Shown here piece after piece: positions 10,101 through 17,816 of a DNA stretch of 64,000 nucleotides (positions within the stretch are counted from its first letter, which is position 1; each line of letters starts with the position of its first letter). The notes below the pieces were generated by a model, which did not search any database, was not told the DNA's origin, and worked only from the letters and a program-made list of their open reading frames with translations. The stretch lies in NCBI GenBank assembly GCA_002428735.1, contig DIXO01000020.1:1-64000 (forward strand). Direction: 5' to 3'. Source of the DNA: Syntrophaceae bacterium UBA6078. GTDB lineage: Bacteria; Desulfobacterota; Syntrophia; Syntrophales; UBA2210. A program made the translations under genes and the position numbers.

Positions 10101-10227
10101 CCGTGCCCCCGTAGTTTGTAACTGTATCAGTCACCCCTCCTGTTGCGCCCGGATCGCAGGAGTGGCCGGTAAGGGCCGTACAGATCAGTCGTTCCATACC
10201 TCTTTCACTGGTGTCGGTGGTCGTCAT
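7189..10227 (-). CDS. hsdR: type I restriction enzyme, R (translocase/endonuclease) subunit
   Basis: 1012-residue HsdR. An N-terminal PD-(D/E)XK-type nuclease region is seen around FINGLPVATFELKN. The SF2 translocase follows, with Walker A HSAGSGKSNS (Lys327), the DEAH box IIDEAHSS (Asp433) and FAFTATPKNKT. The C-terminal helical region that contacts the methylase completes the usual length. It would translocate DNA with ATP and cut unmethylated DNA when bound to HsdM2S. It is the last gene of the operon. Its ATG overlaps the TGA of the Fic gene by four bases, with GAAGGAG ten bases upstream. No frame break is seen. Confidence 0.95.
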   Translation of the reverse strand: MTTTDTSERGMERLICTALTGHSCDPGATGGVTDTVTNYGGTGWIGGNPNDYDREYCVDLAQLSAFLHETQPEAAEALALDEDGPVRRKFLARLQGEVTRRGTIDILRHGLKHGAHDLDLFYGTPSVGNVKAKTLFEANRFSVTRQLRYSRDETQLALDLGLFINGLPVATFELKNSLTKQTVEDAVWQYKKDRNPREKLFEFGRCVVHFAVDDHEVKFCTHLKGKASWFLPFNLGWNDSAGNPPNPDGIKTDYLWKRLLTRESLTDILENYAQIVESKDEKTGRKRKTQIWPRYHQLDVVRKLLAHAGSEGAGQRYLIQHSAGSGKSNSIAWLAHQFIGLRKDGKPVFDSIIVVTDRRILDKQIRDTIKQYAQVGATIGAVKEGEGKSKRKQLKEYLESGKKIIISTVQTFPFVLDELGSGHRGNSFAIIIDEAHSSQGGKTSAAMAEALSEAGSEVEDETFEDKINRLMDAHKLLPNASYFAFTATPKNKTLEIFGAPAPQADGKIKHLPFHSYTMKQAIQEGFILDVLKHYTPVESYYRLAKTVEDDPQYDTKKAKKKLRRYVEGHEHAIRLKAEIMVDHFHEQVLARGMIGGQARAMVVTSGIERAIQYYHAISDYLAERKSPHKAIIAFSGEHEYGGTKVSEASMNGFPSGHIADKIKEDPYRFLICADKFQTGYDEPLLHTMYVDKILSGIKAVQTLSRLNRAHPKKHDVFVLDFMNDTDTIKEAFSDYYRTTILAEETDPDKLHDLQTALDGYQVYTPEQIDDFVERYLGGADRDQLDPILDLCVAVYKTELDEDGQVDFKGKAKAFTRTYGFLSSVLPYNNVEWEKHSIFLNFLVSKLPAPVEEDLSKGILEAIDMESYRVEKRSSMHILLSDEDAEIEPIPTAGGGHKAEPELDRLSNIIKAFNDQFGNIPWDDADRVLRLITEEIPARVAGDSAYRNARQNPDKQNARIEHDKALKRVMTAVMKDDTELFKQFMDNEGFKRWMMDTVFGLTYEQPKTESMGL

Positions 10228-11228
10228 GTCGGGTTTTCTCCTTCTCGTTCACACAGCAGGTGGGTCACGATGCGGACGATGATCTCTTTCTCCTCCGGTT
10301 TGCTCTCGGCCATGAGCAGGGTAACGGCCACGAGTGCGGCTGCGGAAATACGCGGCTCGCCCTTTCGATCCCGGAGGGCGCCGTTCTTTTCCAGAAACCA
10401 GAGGAAGACGGCGGCGCCGATGCGCTTGTTGCCGTCCACGAAGACATGATTCTTGATCAGGAAGTAGAGCAGATGTGCGGCCTTTTCCTCAAGACTGGGA
10501 TAGACATCATTGCCATCGAACGTTTGCATGACGGCGCCCAGGGCGCCCTGAAGACCTTCGTCCTTTTGCCGCCCGAAGAGGGACGAGCCGCCGAATCGCT
10601 CCCGCAATTGTCCCACGATGCGCAAGGCCTCCGGGTAGGTGAGAGGATGGACGGTCTTTCCGCCCGCCGGGGGAGCGCCCACGCGCTGGTAGTCGTAATC
10701 ATCCAGAAGATCCAGGGCGAAACGATACTCGCCCACAACCCGCAACAGGGCCTTGGCTTCGTCGCCGGACAGATCCCGTCGATCGACCACACCGGCGATC
10801 AGCCGGACCGCCTGGTTAAGGTCGTGGAGGCGCTTTTCGTTGACGCTGTATCCCTTGAGCAGATGATCCCGCAGGACCCGGGTGGCCCAGATGCGGAACT
10901 GCGTCCCGCGCAGGGACTTCACTCGATAACCAACGGAGATCACCACATCAAGATTGTAGAACCGAACTGGCCGGCGAACGGTTCGGCCGCCTTCCTTTTG
11001 AACTACCGATGAATCCTCGGTAGTTGCCGATTCTTCCAATTCGCCTTCTTTGTAGGCGTTTCGGATATGCAGTCCGATCGTATCCGTATCCTTGTCGAAC
11101 AGCAGAGCCATCTGCTTCTGGCTCATCCAGATCGTCTCCCTTTCCAGTCGGACGTCCAGTTCTACCGTGCCATCGGGGGCCTGATAGAGGACGATTTCTC
11201 CTTGAGATTTGTTTTCCCGCATCGTCAT
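10224..11228 (-). CDS. RhuM-like domain fused to Fic/Doc domain protein
   Basis: 334 residues in two parts. Residues about 10-140 resemble the RhuM virulence-protein family (IWMSQKQMALLFDKD, then FYNLDVVISVGYRVKS, and FRIWATRVLRDHL). The C-terminal half is a Fic/Doc domain with the active motif HVFVDGNKR at 261-269. The DGNKR form, rather than GNGR, is typical of Doc-type kinases but is also found in Fic proteins, so adenylylation and phosphorylation are both possible. No inhibitory helix or separate antitoxin is recognisable. The gene overlaps hsdS and hsdR by four bases at each end, so its synthesis is tied to the restriction enzyme. A toxin or defence role is inferred. Confidence 0.82.
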   Translation of the reverse strand: MTMRENKSQGEIVLYQAPDGTVELDVRLERETIWMSQKQMALLFDKDTDTIGLHIRNAYKEGELEESATTEDSSVVQKEGGRTVRRPVRFYNLDVVISVGYRVKSLRGTQFRIWATRVLRDHLLKGYSVNEKRLHDLNQAVRLIAGVVDRRDLSGDEAKALLRVVGEYRFALDLLDDYDYQRVGAPPAGGKTVHPLTYPEALRIVGQLRERFGGSSLFGRQKDEGLQGALGAVMQTFDGNDVYPSLEEKAAHLLYFLIKNHVFVDGNKRIGAAVFLWFLEKNGALRDRKGEPRISAAALVAVTLLMAESKPEEKEIIVRIVTHLLCEREGENPT

Positions 11229-12619
11229 GCCTCTACTTCCTCTTGCGCCGTGTCGAGGTCGTCTGCCCTTTCTTCGCCACCGTTGCCGATAGCGTCCATC
11301 TCGTCGAGCGACTCCGATTCGTTGGTTTCGTCGGGCAACTTAGCCGCCGCCTCGCGCACGTCGAGCTTCCCCGTGACCACGTCGGCGATCAGGCGGGTGC
11401 GGTATTCACGAAGGAGAGAGATTTCGCGATGGGCGCGGGTGATGGTGGTGCCGATGCCGGCGGTGGCTTGGTCGAGGTACTCGACAATGGCAACCTGCTC
11501 CCCAAAAGGGGGAGCGGGAATATAGAACCGATTCAGATCAGAGAAGCGTAGCGATGGTTGCATGATTAGTGATATCGAAGCTTTCTCGTATTTGAATAAG
11601 CGTCGCATCACCATCTCGTAGTATAAGCTACTCCTTCTGTTGTCACGCGGGACGATTACCGCGCAGTTTTGGGACAGACTGAACGCGCCCGAAACCAACC
11701 TCGTCGACATGGCCCGCGCACCGACCGTCGTTACTAAGATCGCGTCGTTTTCAAAATTGAACTCATGCCAACTGATACTTCCCATTAGGCCGTTGTTTTC
11801 GGTCTGACCACTAAATACTCGGAAGGGTCCAGGATTGGCCTCGATGTATTCGTTCGTTAGCTCGGCAGCTCTACTCCCTTTTGCATACCGGAAATCAAAT
11901 CTGAGCTTCCGCACCTCCCAATGTGCCGGCACATCGCCAAGCCATTCCACGCCGGAGGGCTTGAGGGGGACGTCGGGATCGAGGCCGCGGGTGACGGCGC
12001 GGTGGATGATGGCCTGCTTCTGCTCTTCCAGCAGCTTGATCAGCTTCTGCTTTGCTCGTATATATCGCCGCACCCGTCGGTCAATATGATCCAGAAACCG
12101 GACAATAGCGGTTTGTTCAGGGAGGGGTGGGAGTGGGAACGGTGCACAAAGAAACGAATCGTCGGTCAGTTGCAGTCGCGAAGTCCAGACACCTTTTGAT
12201 CGCACACGGAGTTCCCAGTGAAAGGGAATCGATCTAACGAGTTCATGTATAAACCTAGAATTGATGCTTTTCTTCGGTCTATATACACCATATGCGGTAC
12301 TGATGATGCCATAATAATTCGAGACACCCAAACCTCGTGCCCACGCCCACAGGCTATTGATTACGAGATCCCCAGGCCAACACAGTTTGTAGCCGACGTA
12401 AGACTCAGCTTTGAACATCGTTACGCTGGCAGATCGGCGTGGCACGATACCACGTTCTGATGAGACAGTCAGTAATTCTTCCCCTCCCGTTTCCGACCGA
12501 ATATCTATGCAGCGAAAAAGGTTTTTCCCCCGCCGCACCTCCCAATGCTCCGGCACCTCCCCCAGCCACTCAACGCCGGAGTCCTTCATCGCAGGATAAG
12601 GTTTAAGGTTCGTGATCAT
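11225..12619 (-). CDS. hsdS: type I restriction enzyme, S (specificity) subunit
   Basis: 464 residues from the preferred start. Two target-recognition halves are visible, each beginning with nearly the same element (SGVEWLGEVPEHWEVRR near the N-terminus and SGVEWLGDVPAHWEVRK near the middle) and each ending with the conserved helix motif (PPLPEQTAIVRFLDH; APPFGEQVAIVEYLDQ). It sets the bipartite sequence methylated and cut by the complex. The frame is open up to 12652, but the ATG at 12619 overlaps the TGA of the upstream Abi gene by four bases and gives the usual N-terminus. The acidic tail after the last helix (DETNESESLDEMDAIG) is unusual. Confidence 0.93.
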   Translation of the reverse strand: MITNLKPYPAMKDSGVEWLGEVPEHWEVRRGKNLFRCIDIRSETGGEELLTVSSERGIVPRRSASVTMFKAESYVGYKLCWPGDLVINSLWAWARGLGVSNYYGIISTAYGVYRPKKSINSRFIHELVRSIPFHWELRVRSKGVWTSRLQLTDDSFLCAPFPLPPLPEQTAIVRFLDHIDRRVRRYIRAKQKLIKLLEEQKQAIIHRAVTRGLDPDVPLKPSGVEWLGDVPAHWEVRKLRFDFRYAKGSRAAELTNEYIEANPGPFRVFSGQTENNGLMGSISWHEFNFENDAILVTTVGARAMSTRLVSGAFSLSQNCAVIVPRDNRRSSLYYEMVMRRLFKYEKASISLIMQPSLRFSDLNRFYIPAPPFGEQVAIVEYLDQATAGIGTTITRAHREISLLREYRTRLIADVVTGKLDVREAAAKLPDETNESESLDEMDAIGNGGEERADDLDTAQEEVEA

Positions 12620-13521
12620 GGCCTCTGGCTCCAGGTCGGCAGTTCCTGCCACCTCTGTGGGAAGCCCATCATCGAGGTATCCACAAACGGATTCTCATCC
12701 ATCAGATTCTTCATTCTCGCGTTCCAGGTCGTCCCGGGACTCATCAGCCGCAACAGATAGCTCAGCATGACGAGCGTGTTGTAAATATTCCTATCCGTTT
12801 TCATATTGAAATCAGAGGTGATCGCCTGTGGGCGGAGGGGGATGGTCATGGTGATCGTCAGGCGCCTATTCCAGAGGCGTCCGTGATGTGCCACGATATT
12901 CCGGACGTGCGTCAGGTGGTGCATGAAAGAACTCAGCACGGCCTCATCAATCTGGAATATGGAAGCGATTTCTTGGCGATCTGGTCTTTTCTTGAGATTT
13001 CTGAACCACATTGACAATTGGCCGAGGGACATGATTTCGCATGTCGCCCAGATGGGGGGAAGATGGGGTTCACGATACCTTTCCTTGTAATGTTCGATGA
13101 ACGTTTCCCGACTGCGTGTGAATTCCTCCCGGAGACTCGCCAGGCACTGGGCATGGATACCTGCTGATTTGAACAGACCTGCTTCGAGATAAGCATGGCT
13201 GCCGTATCTGTTCCCCAAAACATAGGCAAATCGGGTACGGAAAGAGATCTCGGCGCGCTCTATCGCCTCCAGCACGAGCAGGCGAAACTTTCGGTCGAAG
13301 ATATACAGCGACAAAGGCTGTTCGAAACGGGTCCCCTTTTTGAAGCCATGGACGATTGCATTACCCGGCTCCTCATAAATCAGCCAGTATGCTCTCAGAC
13401 GATAGTAATTGATATGAGTAAGGTATCGGGCGGTTCGTTGTCGGTCTGCGACATCCATACCGCGAGAAATGAGAAGATCAATCTGCTTGTCGATGGAGAG
13501 AGGGGGCTTATCGTATCTCAT
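12616..13521 (-). CDS. Abi_2 (AbiD/AbiF-like) HEPN abortive-infection protein
   Basis: 301 residues of the Abi_2 family. The N-terminus (DKQIDLLISRGM, then YLTHINYYRLRAYW) and the C-terminal block HVRNIVAHHGRLWNR are characteristic. Arg207 and His212 form the RX4H pattern of HEPN ribonucleases, so RNA cleavage during phage infection is a likely activity. The gene sits between hsdM and hsdS, its stop overlapping the hsdS ATG by four bases, and a structured RNA lies immediately upstream. The start at 13521 is preceded by GGGG nine bases away, right after the T-run of that RNA. Confidence 0.87.
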   Translation of the reverse strand: MRYDKPPLSIDKQIDLLISRGMDVADRQRTARYLTHINYYRLRAYWLIYEEPGNAIVHGFKKGTRFEQPLSLYIFDRKFRLLVLEAIERAEISFRTRFAYVLGNRYGSHAYLEAGLFKSAGIHAQCLASLREEFTRSRETFIEHYKERYREPHLPPIWATCEIMSLGQLSMWFRNLKKRPDRQEIASIFQIDEAVLSSFMHHLTHVRNIVAHHGRLWNRRLTITMTIPLRPQAITSDFNMKTDRNIYNTLVMLSYLLRLMSPGTTWNARMKNLMDENPFVDTSMMGFPQRWQELPTWSQRP

Positions 13522-13530
13522 AATAATGCC

Positions 13531-13600
13531 CCAAAAAAAGTAACCCGCCGGGTGCGCATATCCGGTCGAAACCGGCAGAGGCGAGGCGGGTGTTGTTCAA
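13531..13600 (-). ncRNA. structured RNA upstream of the Abi gene (abiF RNA-like)
   Basis: Read on the - strand, ACCCGCC (13591-13585) pairs with GGCGGGT (13549-13543). The stem encloses a second hairpin, CCGGT-TTCG-ACCGG (13575-13562), with a UUCG tetraloop, and the structure runs into TTACTTTTTTTGGGG (ending 13530). This looks like a compact RNA ending in an intrinsic terminator, ten bases before the Abi start. A conserved 'abiF RNA' associated with Abi genes is known; I assign likeness by position and form only. It occupies most of the 256-base hsdM-Abi gap. Confidence 0.6.
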
Positions 13601-13777
13601 TGAGAGTAAAAGTTGCCCCTCTACTAGCAAACTGCGATGGTAAAGTCAAACTTTTTATTCCCTTCGAAAGTTGGTGTTTCATCCACAACAATTGTTGCGG
13701 CAGTGTCTTGACAATCCGGATTTCTGAAAGCATCAGGATAAAACGAATCATGAGGAAAGTTTTTGCCCGTTTCCTGT

Positions 13778-15760
13778 TCATCCCCTCTCCCCACCGATTA
13801 TTTCATCCAGCAGCCCTTCCGTCTCCTTCTCCAGCGCCAATATATCGGCCCGGATCTCCTCCAGCGTGCGCATCGGCTGAGGTTTGTAAAAGTAACGGGT
13901 AAAACTGATCTCGTAACCGATCTTGACGCTCTCCGGAACGTACCACGCGTCGGAAGCGTAGGGAAGCACCTCGCGCTCCAGAAAGGCCTCGATGCCGCCT
14001 TCCTCCATCAAGGGTATCTGCTCGGTATCGCGCAGGTCGGTATCGGGTTCGTACTCGACCACGGCGGGCTTGCCGTCGATGGTCGTCGGGAAAAGACCGC
14101 GCACCGGGTCGGGCATCGTTCCCTTTTTATGGATTTTATTGAGAATCGGGGGGGCATCTTCGGAACGCCCGGCGGTTTCTCTGAGCTGCTTGATCTCCGC
14201 GGGTTTGTATGCACGGTTCGGATCGGCGCCAACCAGCCGCAGCGGCCGCTCGATGGTTACTTTCCAGTAGCCGAAGGCGGCGTTGTCAAAGATCTTGGAC
14301 TGCTCGGTCTCCTCGAAGGCGAGGAAGGTGTCACAGATACGGGTGATGTCGGCTTCGCCCAGCTCGCAGTTCTTTTTGCCGAGGTTCTTGCGCAGGGGCC
14401 GGTACCACCCGGTGGCGTCGATCAGTTGGACCTTGCCGCGGCGGTGTGAAGGCTTGCGGTTTGAGAGCACCCATATATACGTGGCGATTCCGGTGTTGTA
14501 GAACATGTTCAGCGGCAGGGCGACGATGGCTTCCAGCCAGTCGTTCTCGATGATCCAGCGGCGGATATTGCTCTCTCCCTGACCGGCATCGCCGGTAAAG
14601 AGCGAACTGCCATTGTGCACCTCGGCAGTACGGCTGCCAAGGGTAGTGCCCTGCTTCATTTTCGAAAGCATATTTGCCAGAAACAGCATCTGGCCGTCGC
14701 TGGAACGGGTGACGAGTGAGTACTCAGGGTCGCCTGCGTGCTCGATCATGAAGCGTGGGTCCCTCATGTCCTTCTTGCCGCCCATACGCTCCAGGTCGCC
14801 CTTCCAACTTTTACCGTATGGTGGATTAGAGAGCATGAAGTCGAACTCGCGCGCGGGGAAGGCATCATTGGAAAGCGTTGAATGGTCAGGACCACCGATG
14901 ATATTATCCGCTGCGTCGCCTTCTCCTTTGAGCAGAAGGTCAGCCTTGCAGATGGCGTAGGTCTCGGCGTTGATCTCCTGGCCATAGAGATGCGTTGCCA
15001 CTTCTTTGCCGCGTTCACCGGCGAGTTGCTTAAATATCTCCTCGGCCACTGTCAGCATGCCACCGGTGCCGCAGGCACCATCATACAACAAGTAAGTTCC
15101 CGATTCGATCTCGCCGGCAACGGGGAGAAAGACCAGCTTTGCCATCAGTTTGACAGCGTCGCGCGGCGTCCAGTGTTCTCCTGCCTCTTCGTTGTTCTCC
15201 TCATTGAAGCGGCGCACCAGTTCCTCGAAGATCGTGCCCATACCATGGTTGTCGAGGCCTGGTTGCCTGACAGTGCCATCACTGTTCAGCACCGGGTCGG
15301 GACTCAAGTTAATGTCAGGGGAGGTTAGCTTGTCGATCAGCGTACCCAACGCATCGGCCTTGGAAAGTCGTGGAATCTGATTACGAAATTCAAAGTTTTC
15401 GAGTATGTCCTGAACGTTTGGCGAGAAGCCGTCGAGATAGGCTTCGAAATCGGCTCGAAGCTGTTTCTGGCTGGCGCGGGCCTTTAGGTCGCGCATGGTA
15501 AACTTCGACGTGTTATAGAAGGCCTGGCCTGCCGCCTGGCGAAGCGCCTGATCCTGATGAACGATCCCCGCATTGTCCAGCGATGTCTTCATGTCGAGTA
15601 CGGCCTGCTTCGTCGGCTCCAGCACCGCATCGAAACGACGCAGAACGGTCATTGGCAGAATGACATCGCGATACTTGCCACGGACGTAAAGGTCACGCAG
15701 AACATCATCCGCAATGCCCCAGATGTAGCCTGCGATCCAGTTGAGTTTATTGTTTTCCAT
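13778..15760 (-). CDS. hsdM: type I restriction enzyme, M (adenine methyltransferase) subunit
   Basis: 660-residue N6-adenine DNA methyltransferase. The N-terminal helical domain (LNWIAGYIWGIADDVLRD) precedes the SAM-binding motif I (LYDGACGTGGML) and the catalytic motif IV LSNPPYGKS. It methylates host sites and forms the core of the HsdR2M2S complex. The open frame reaches 15829, but the ATG at 15760 has GGAGG six bases upstream and starts at the family's conserved N-terminus; the extra 23 codons would be encoded across a terminator hairpin. It is the first gene of the operon, separated from the Abi gene by the structured RNA. Confidence 0.95.
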   Translation of the reverse strand: MENNKLNWIAGYIWGIADDVLRDLYVRGKYRDVILPMTVLRRFDAVLEPTKQAVLDMKTSLDNAGIVHQDQALRQAAGQAFYNTSKFTMRDLKARASQKQLRADFEAYLDGFSPNVQDILENFEFRNQIPRLSKADALGTLIDKLTSPDINLSPDPVLNSDGTVRQPGLDNHGMGTIFEELVRRFNEENNEEAGEHWTPRDAVKLMAKLVFLPVAGEIESGTYLLYDGACGTGGMLTVAEEIFKQLAGERGKEVATHLYGQEINAETYAICKADLLLKGEGDAADNIIGGPDHSTLSNDAFPAREFDFMLSNPPYGKSWKGDLERMGGKKDMRDPRFMIEHAGDPEYSLVTRSSDGQMLFLANMLSKMKQGTTLGSRTAEVHNGSSLFTGDAGQGESNIRRWIIENDWLEAIVALPLNMFYNTGIATYIWVLSNRKPSHRRGKVQLIDATGWYRPLRKNLGKKNCELGEADITRICDTFLAFEETEQSKIFDNAAFGYWKVTIERPLRLVGADPNRAYKPAEIKQLRETAGRSEDAPPILNKIHKKGTMPDPVRGLFPTTIDGKPAVVEYEPDTDLRDTEQIPLMEEGGIEAFLEREVLPYASDAWYVPESVKIGYEISFTRYFYKPQPMRTLEEIRADILALEKETEGLLDEIIGGERG

Positions 15761-15784
15761 GAAATCCTCCAGTCCCCACACCAC

Positions 15785-15819
15785 AAAAAACCCCGCGCGC
15801 TTCTGGAGACACGGGGTTT
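15785..15819 (-). terminator. terminator-like hairpin in the hsdM leader
   Basis: On the - strand AAACCCCG (15819-15812) pairs with CGGGGTTT (15795-15788) and continues into a run of six T (15790-15785). It lies 25 bases before the hsdM start, where a terminator would stop hsdM transcription or end a short leader RNA. Attenuation is possible but inferred. Confidence 0.6.
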
Positions 15820-16296
15820 CATAGATCATTCCATAGTACCCTCACACATGGTTATAGACTCGCACTTTTGAATAAACGACCGCAACACGGAGCTATGATT
15901 ACCACTATTTACAGAAGAATGCCACCAGGAATGGAAAAAGGGCTGATAAATTTTCAGAGAGCAATCGGCCTCAAAATGAATGGAGAATATGCTGACGAGC
16001 GTTTGTACATTTCAAACAGCATCCAGTCATCTGGATTGATCGACTTACGTGATTACTTGTACTTGAAAGTCTCTCCATAATAGTTTTTGACAGGTCATCG
16101 TCATGGGGTTAGTGAACAATGAAATAGATGACTTTAATGGGGAGCTATCATTGTGCCCTGTCCAAAGAAGCCAGACCGCCGGTCTCTTTGAACCCTTAAC
16201 AGCCCCACTGGACCCCTTAAAAAACCTGTTAGTTACACAGGCAAAAATTAGTAAGCCTCAGCGGGAAAACGGGGCGACGATGCCCGTACTTGAAAG
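15820..16296. other. island intergenic region upstream of hsdM
   Basis: A+T-richer sequence that must hold the hsdM promoter. Two short + strand open frames (15868-16080 and 16103-16363) have no recognisable motif or family resemblance and I do not call them as genes. No clean -35/-10 pair is visible on the - strand. Confidence 0.4.
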
Positions 16297-16662
16297 CTAC
16301 CCCGGTGCAGGACCCGAAGGCGAAGCGACCGCACGATTGATAAGGATACATGTATTGGGGTGAGACATTATCCAGTATTTATGCCTACCTAGATATAGGT
16401 AGTTGAAATATCTTTTACCACTCCACTTCTCCCGTACTGCATACTTCCTTATCATCTCAGCCAGCCACCGGAATTCTCCTTCAAGCTCCGGTTTCCATGT
16501 AACTACCGTGTAAGTATGGGGCTGCTCCGGCATCGTCTTTGCGAACCGCCACTCTACTGCCAGGATGTAAAGTTCAGCGCGTCGTTCTTCTTCCTCAGTT
16601 GCCATCAGACCTTTGCCGCGTTTGAGATGAGAATCTCCTACCTTTGGTATATTTGATGTCAC
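16297..16662 (-). CDS. conserved hypothetical protein
   Basis: 121 residues starting at GTG (16662), with GAGGGG about ten bases upstream. The central and C-terminal part (PHTYTVVTWKPELEGEFRW, then YLYLGRHKYWIM and TCILINRA) resembles a family of small uncharacterised proteins of mobile elements with a YW-M and an IINR-type motif. That resemblance is from memory and the function is unknown. The N-terminal GLMATEEEERR could be an alternative start region. It follows the zinc-ribbon gene by 14 bases on the same strand, so the two are probably co-transcribed. Confidence 0.55.
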   Translation of the reverse strand: MTSNIPKVGDSHLKRGKGLMATEEEERRAELYILAVEWRFAKTMPEQPHTYTVVTWKPELEGEFRWLAEMIRKYAVREKWSGKRYFNYLYLGRHKYWIMSHPNTCILINRAVASPSGPAPG

Positions 16663-16676
16663 GGTATGTATCCCCT

Positions 16677-16913
16677 CTACGATTGTGTTTCCGGGTTCGC
16701 GTTTAAGATAGTTTCCCTACTGTACCTTACCTTATGTCCGCACTCCGGGCATATCAAGGCAATGAGCTCTGAACGGTGTTGAAAGGCATCTAAGGCCCCT
16801 TCATGCCCTTCAAATGTGCCACCCACGCCCCAACCACCCAGAGGGGTATGGCCACGCTCAACGGAACCGACCCATTCATGGGCTAGTTTACATGTGCCCT
16901 TCCCATAAGGCAT
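16677..16913 (-). CDS. small protein with C-terminal CPECGHKV motif
   Basis: 78 residues. One CPECGHK motif at about residues 55-61 could form half a zinc ribbon; there is one other cysteine, at residue 8. The Gly/His-rich middle (TPLGGWGVGGTFEGHEG) is low in complexity. No family is recognised. It is probably co-transcribed with the next gene on the - strand. An unusual composition and a lack of relatives known to me keep the confidence low. Confidence 0.4.
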   Translation of the reverse strand: MPYGKGTCKLAHEWVGSVERGHTPLGGWGVGGTFEGHEGALDAFQHRSELIALICPECGHKVRYSRETILNANPETQS

Positions 16914-17010
16914 GCCCTGTAGCGAGCATGTAACCGTTTCCTTGGGCTGCTTCCTGAATCCAGCTAATTTTAAAAGGGCCGCTTTCCCATTTCTTAATAG
17001 TCTCGTTTTG

Positions 17011-17310
17011 GGATTTTAAATCCCTCGCCTTCAGGCGACAACTTATAGTATGAAAGGGTATGGAGCATTATAGAAGGACGTCGCATACCCGGTTTGATAT
17101 CAAGTATCATTTGGTGTGGATCACAAAGTATCGGAAGCATTTGTTGCGAGGAGATGTTGCAACACGCTTGCGGCAAATCGTGAGGGATACTTGTGCCGAG
17201 ATAGAATCCCAAGACGTTGCCAAAGAGGATCAAGATTTCAAAGTAGAAGACCCATAGTCGGGCTTTCAGCCGACTTTAGAACCCACCGGCTTCCAGCCGG
17301 TGGTCTTCAG
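17011..17310 (+). mobile_element. IS200/IS605-family remnant with both end hairpins
   Basis: A short relic with TCGCC-TTCA-GGCGA (17025-17038) at the left and CCACCGGC-TTCCA-GCCGGTGG (17283-17303) at the right. Subterminal hairpins with unpaired tips are how IS200/IS605 transposases recognise their ends. A broken tnpA lies between them. About 300 bases remain of a family usually of 600-700 or more. Confidence 0.7.
17060..17257 (+). pseudogene. tnpA: IS200-type tnpA, truncated
   Basis: 65 codons. Residues 1-32 (SSHTxxxIKYHLVWITKYRK pattern, here SHTRFDIKYHLVWITKYRKH) are the unmistakable start of the Y1 HUH transposase of IS200/IS605. After about residue 55 the sequence runs out of the family. 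The HUH motif and catalytic Tyr are absent, so it cannot act alone. It may still be mobilised in trans through the preserved hairpins. Confidence 0.8.
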
Positions 17311-17816
17311 TTACAGAATACCAAACCAAAGGTTTAATGTCGAGAACAAAACTCACTTATTCTCATTTATTCTCGGGTACTTAGGCTTAATTAACCGCTT
17401 ATCTCCAGAGGGATTTGGCAACGCGTTGCGTGTTTTTTGCCCTCTTGGTTACAGCCAGCCAGCGACAAGCCCATCTTCAAGGGAAGCATCAATCGTAAGT
17501 TTTTAATGTATACCTGCCTGTGCGCTTCAATTTTTATTTGAGTCGGGTTCTTTTTTAAGACATCACCTGTAGCCGGTGTAATACGATTTTTAAATATATA
17601 TTATGATATTGCGGTGTATGATCATGGTCCTATAAAATAGATATTTGATCAGTCCAAGCGATTCGCAAACCCTAAGACCTTTGTACATACTCTCATGGGG
17701 ACCCCTTATGACATGGTAATACATGTATACACGGACGTTGACGACGTACACCCTCCAAAAATATAAAAACATACTGAAAAGTAGACTACAGAAGGTATCC
17801 CGGTAATGATGACGTT
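17311..17816. other. A+T-rich island spacer
   Basis: Nothing supportable. Short frames on both strands (17300-17506 +, 17590-17820 -) lack motifs and ribosome sites. The 17590-17680 part is very A+T-rich. Confidence 0.4.

Noticed and set aside
13518..13781. 87-codon - strand frame overlapping the hsdM stop (ATGA) and running to the Abi start
   Set aside because: It runs straight through the structured RNA and its terminator, has no family likeness, and its C-terminal residues come from the stem sequence. A coupled small gene cannot be fully excluded.
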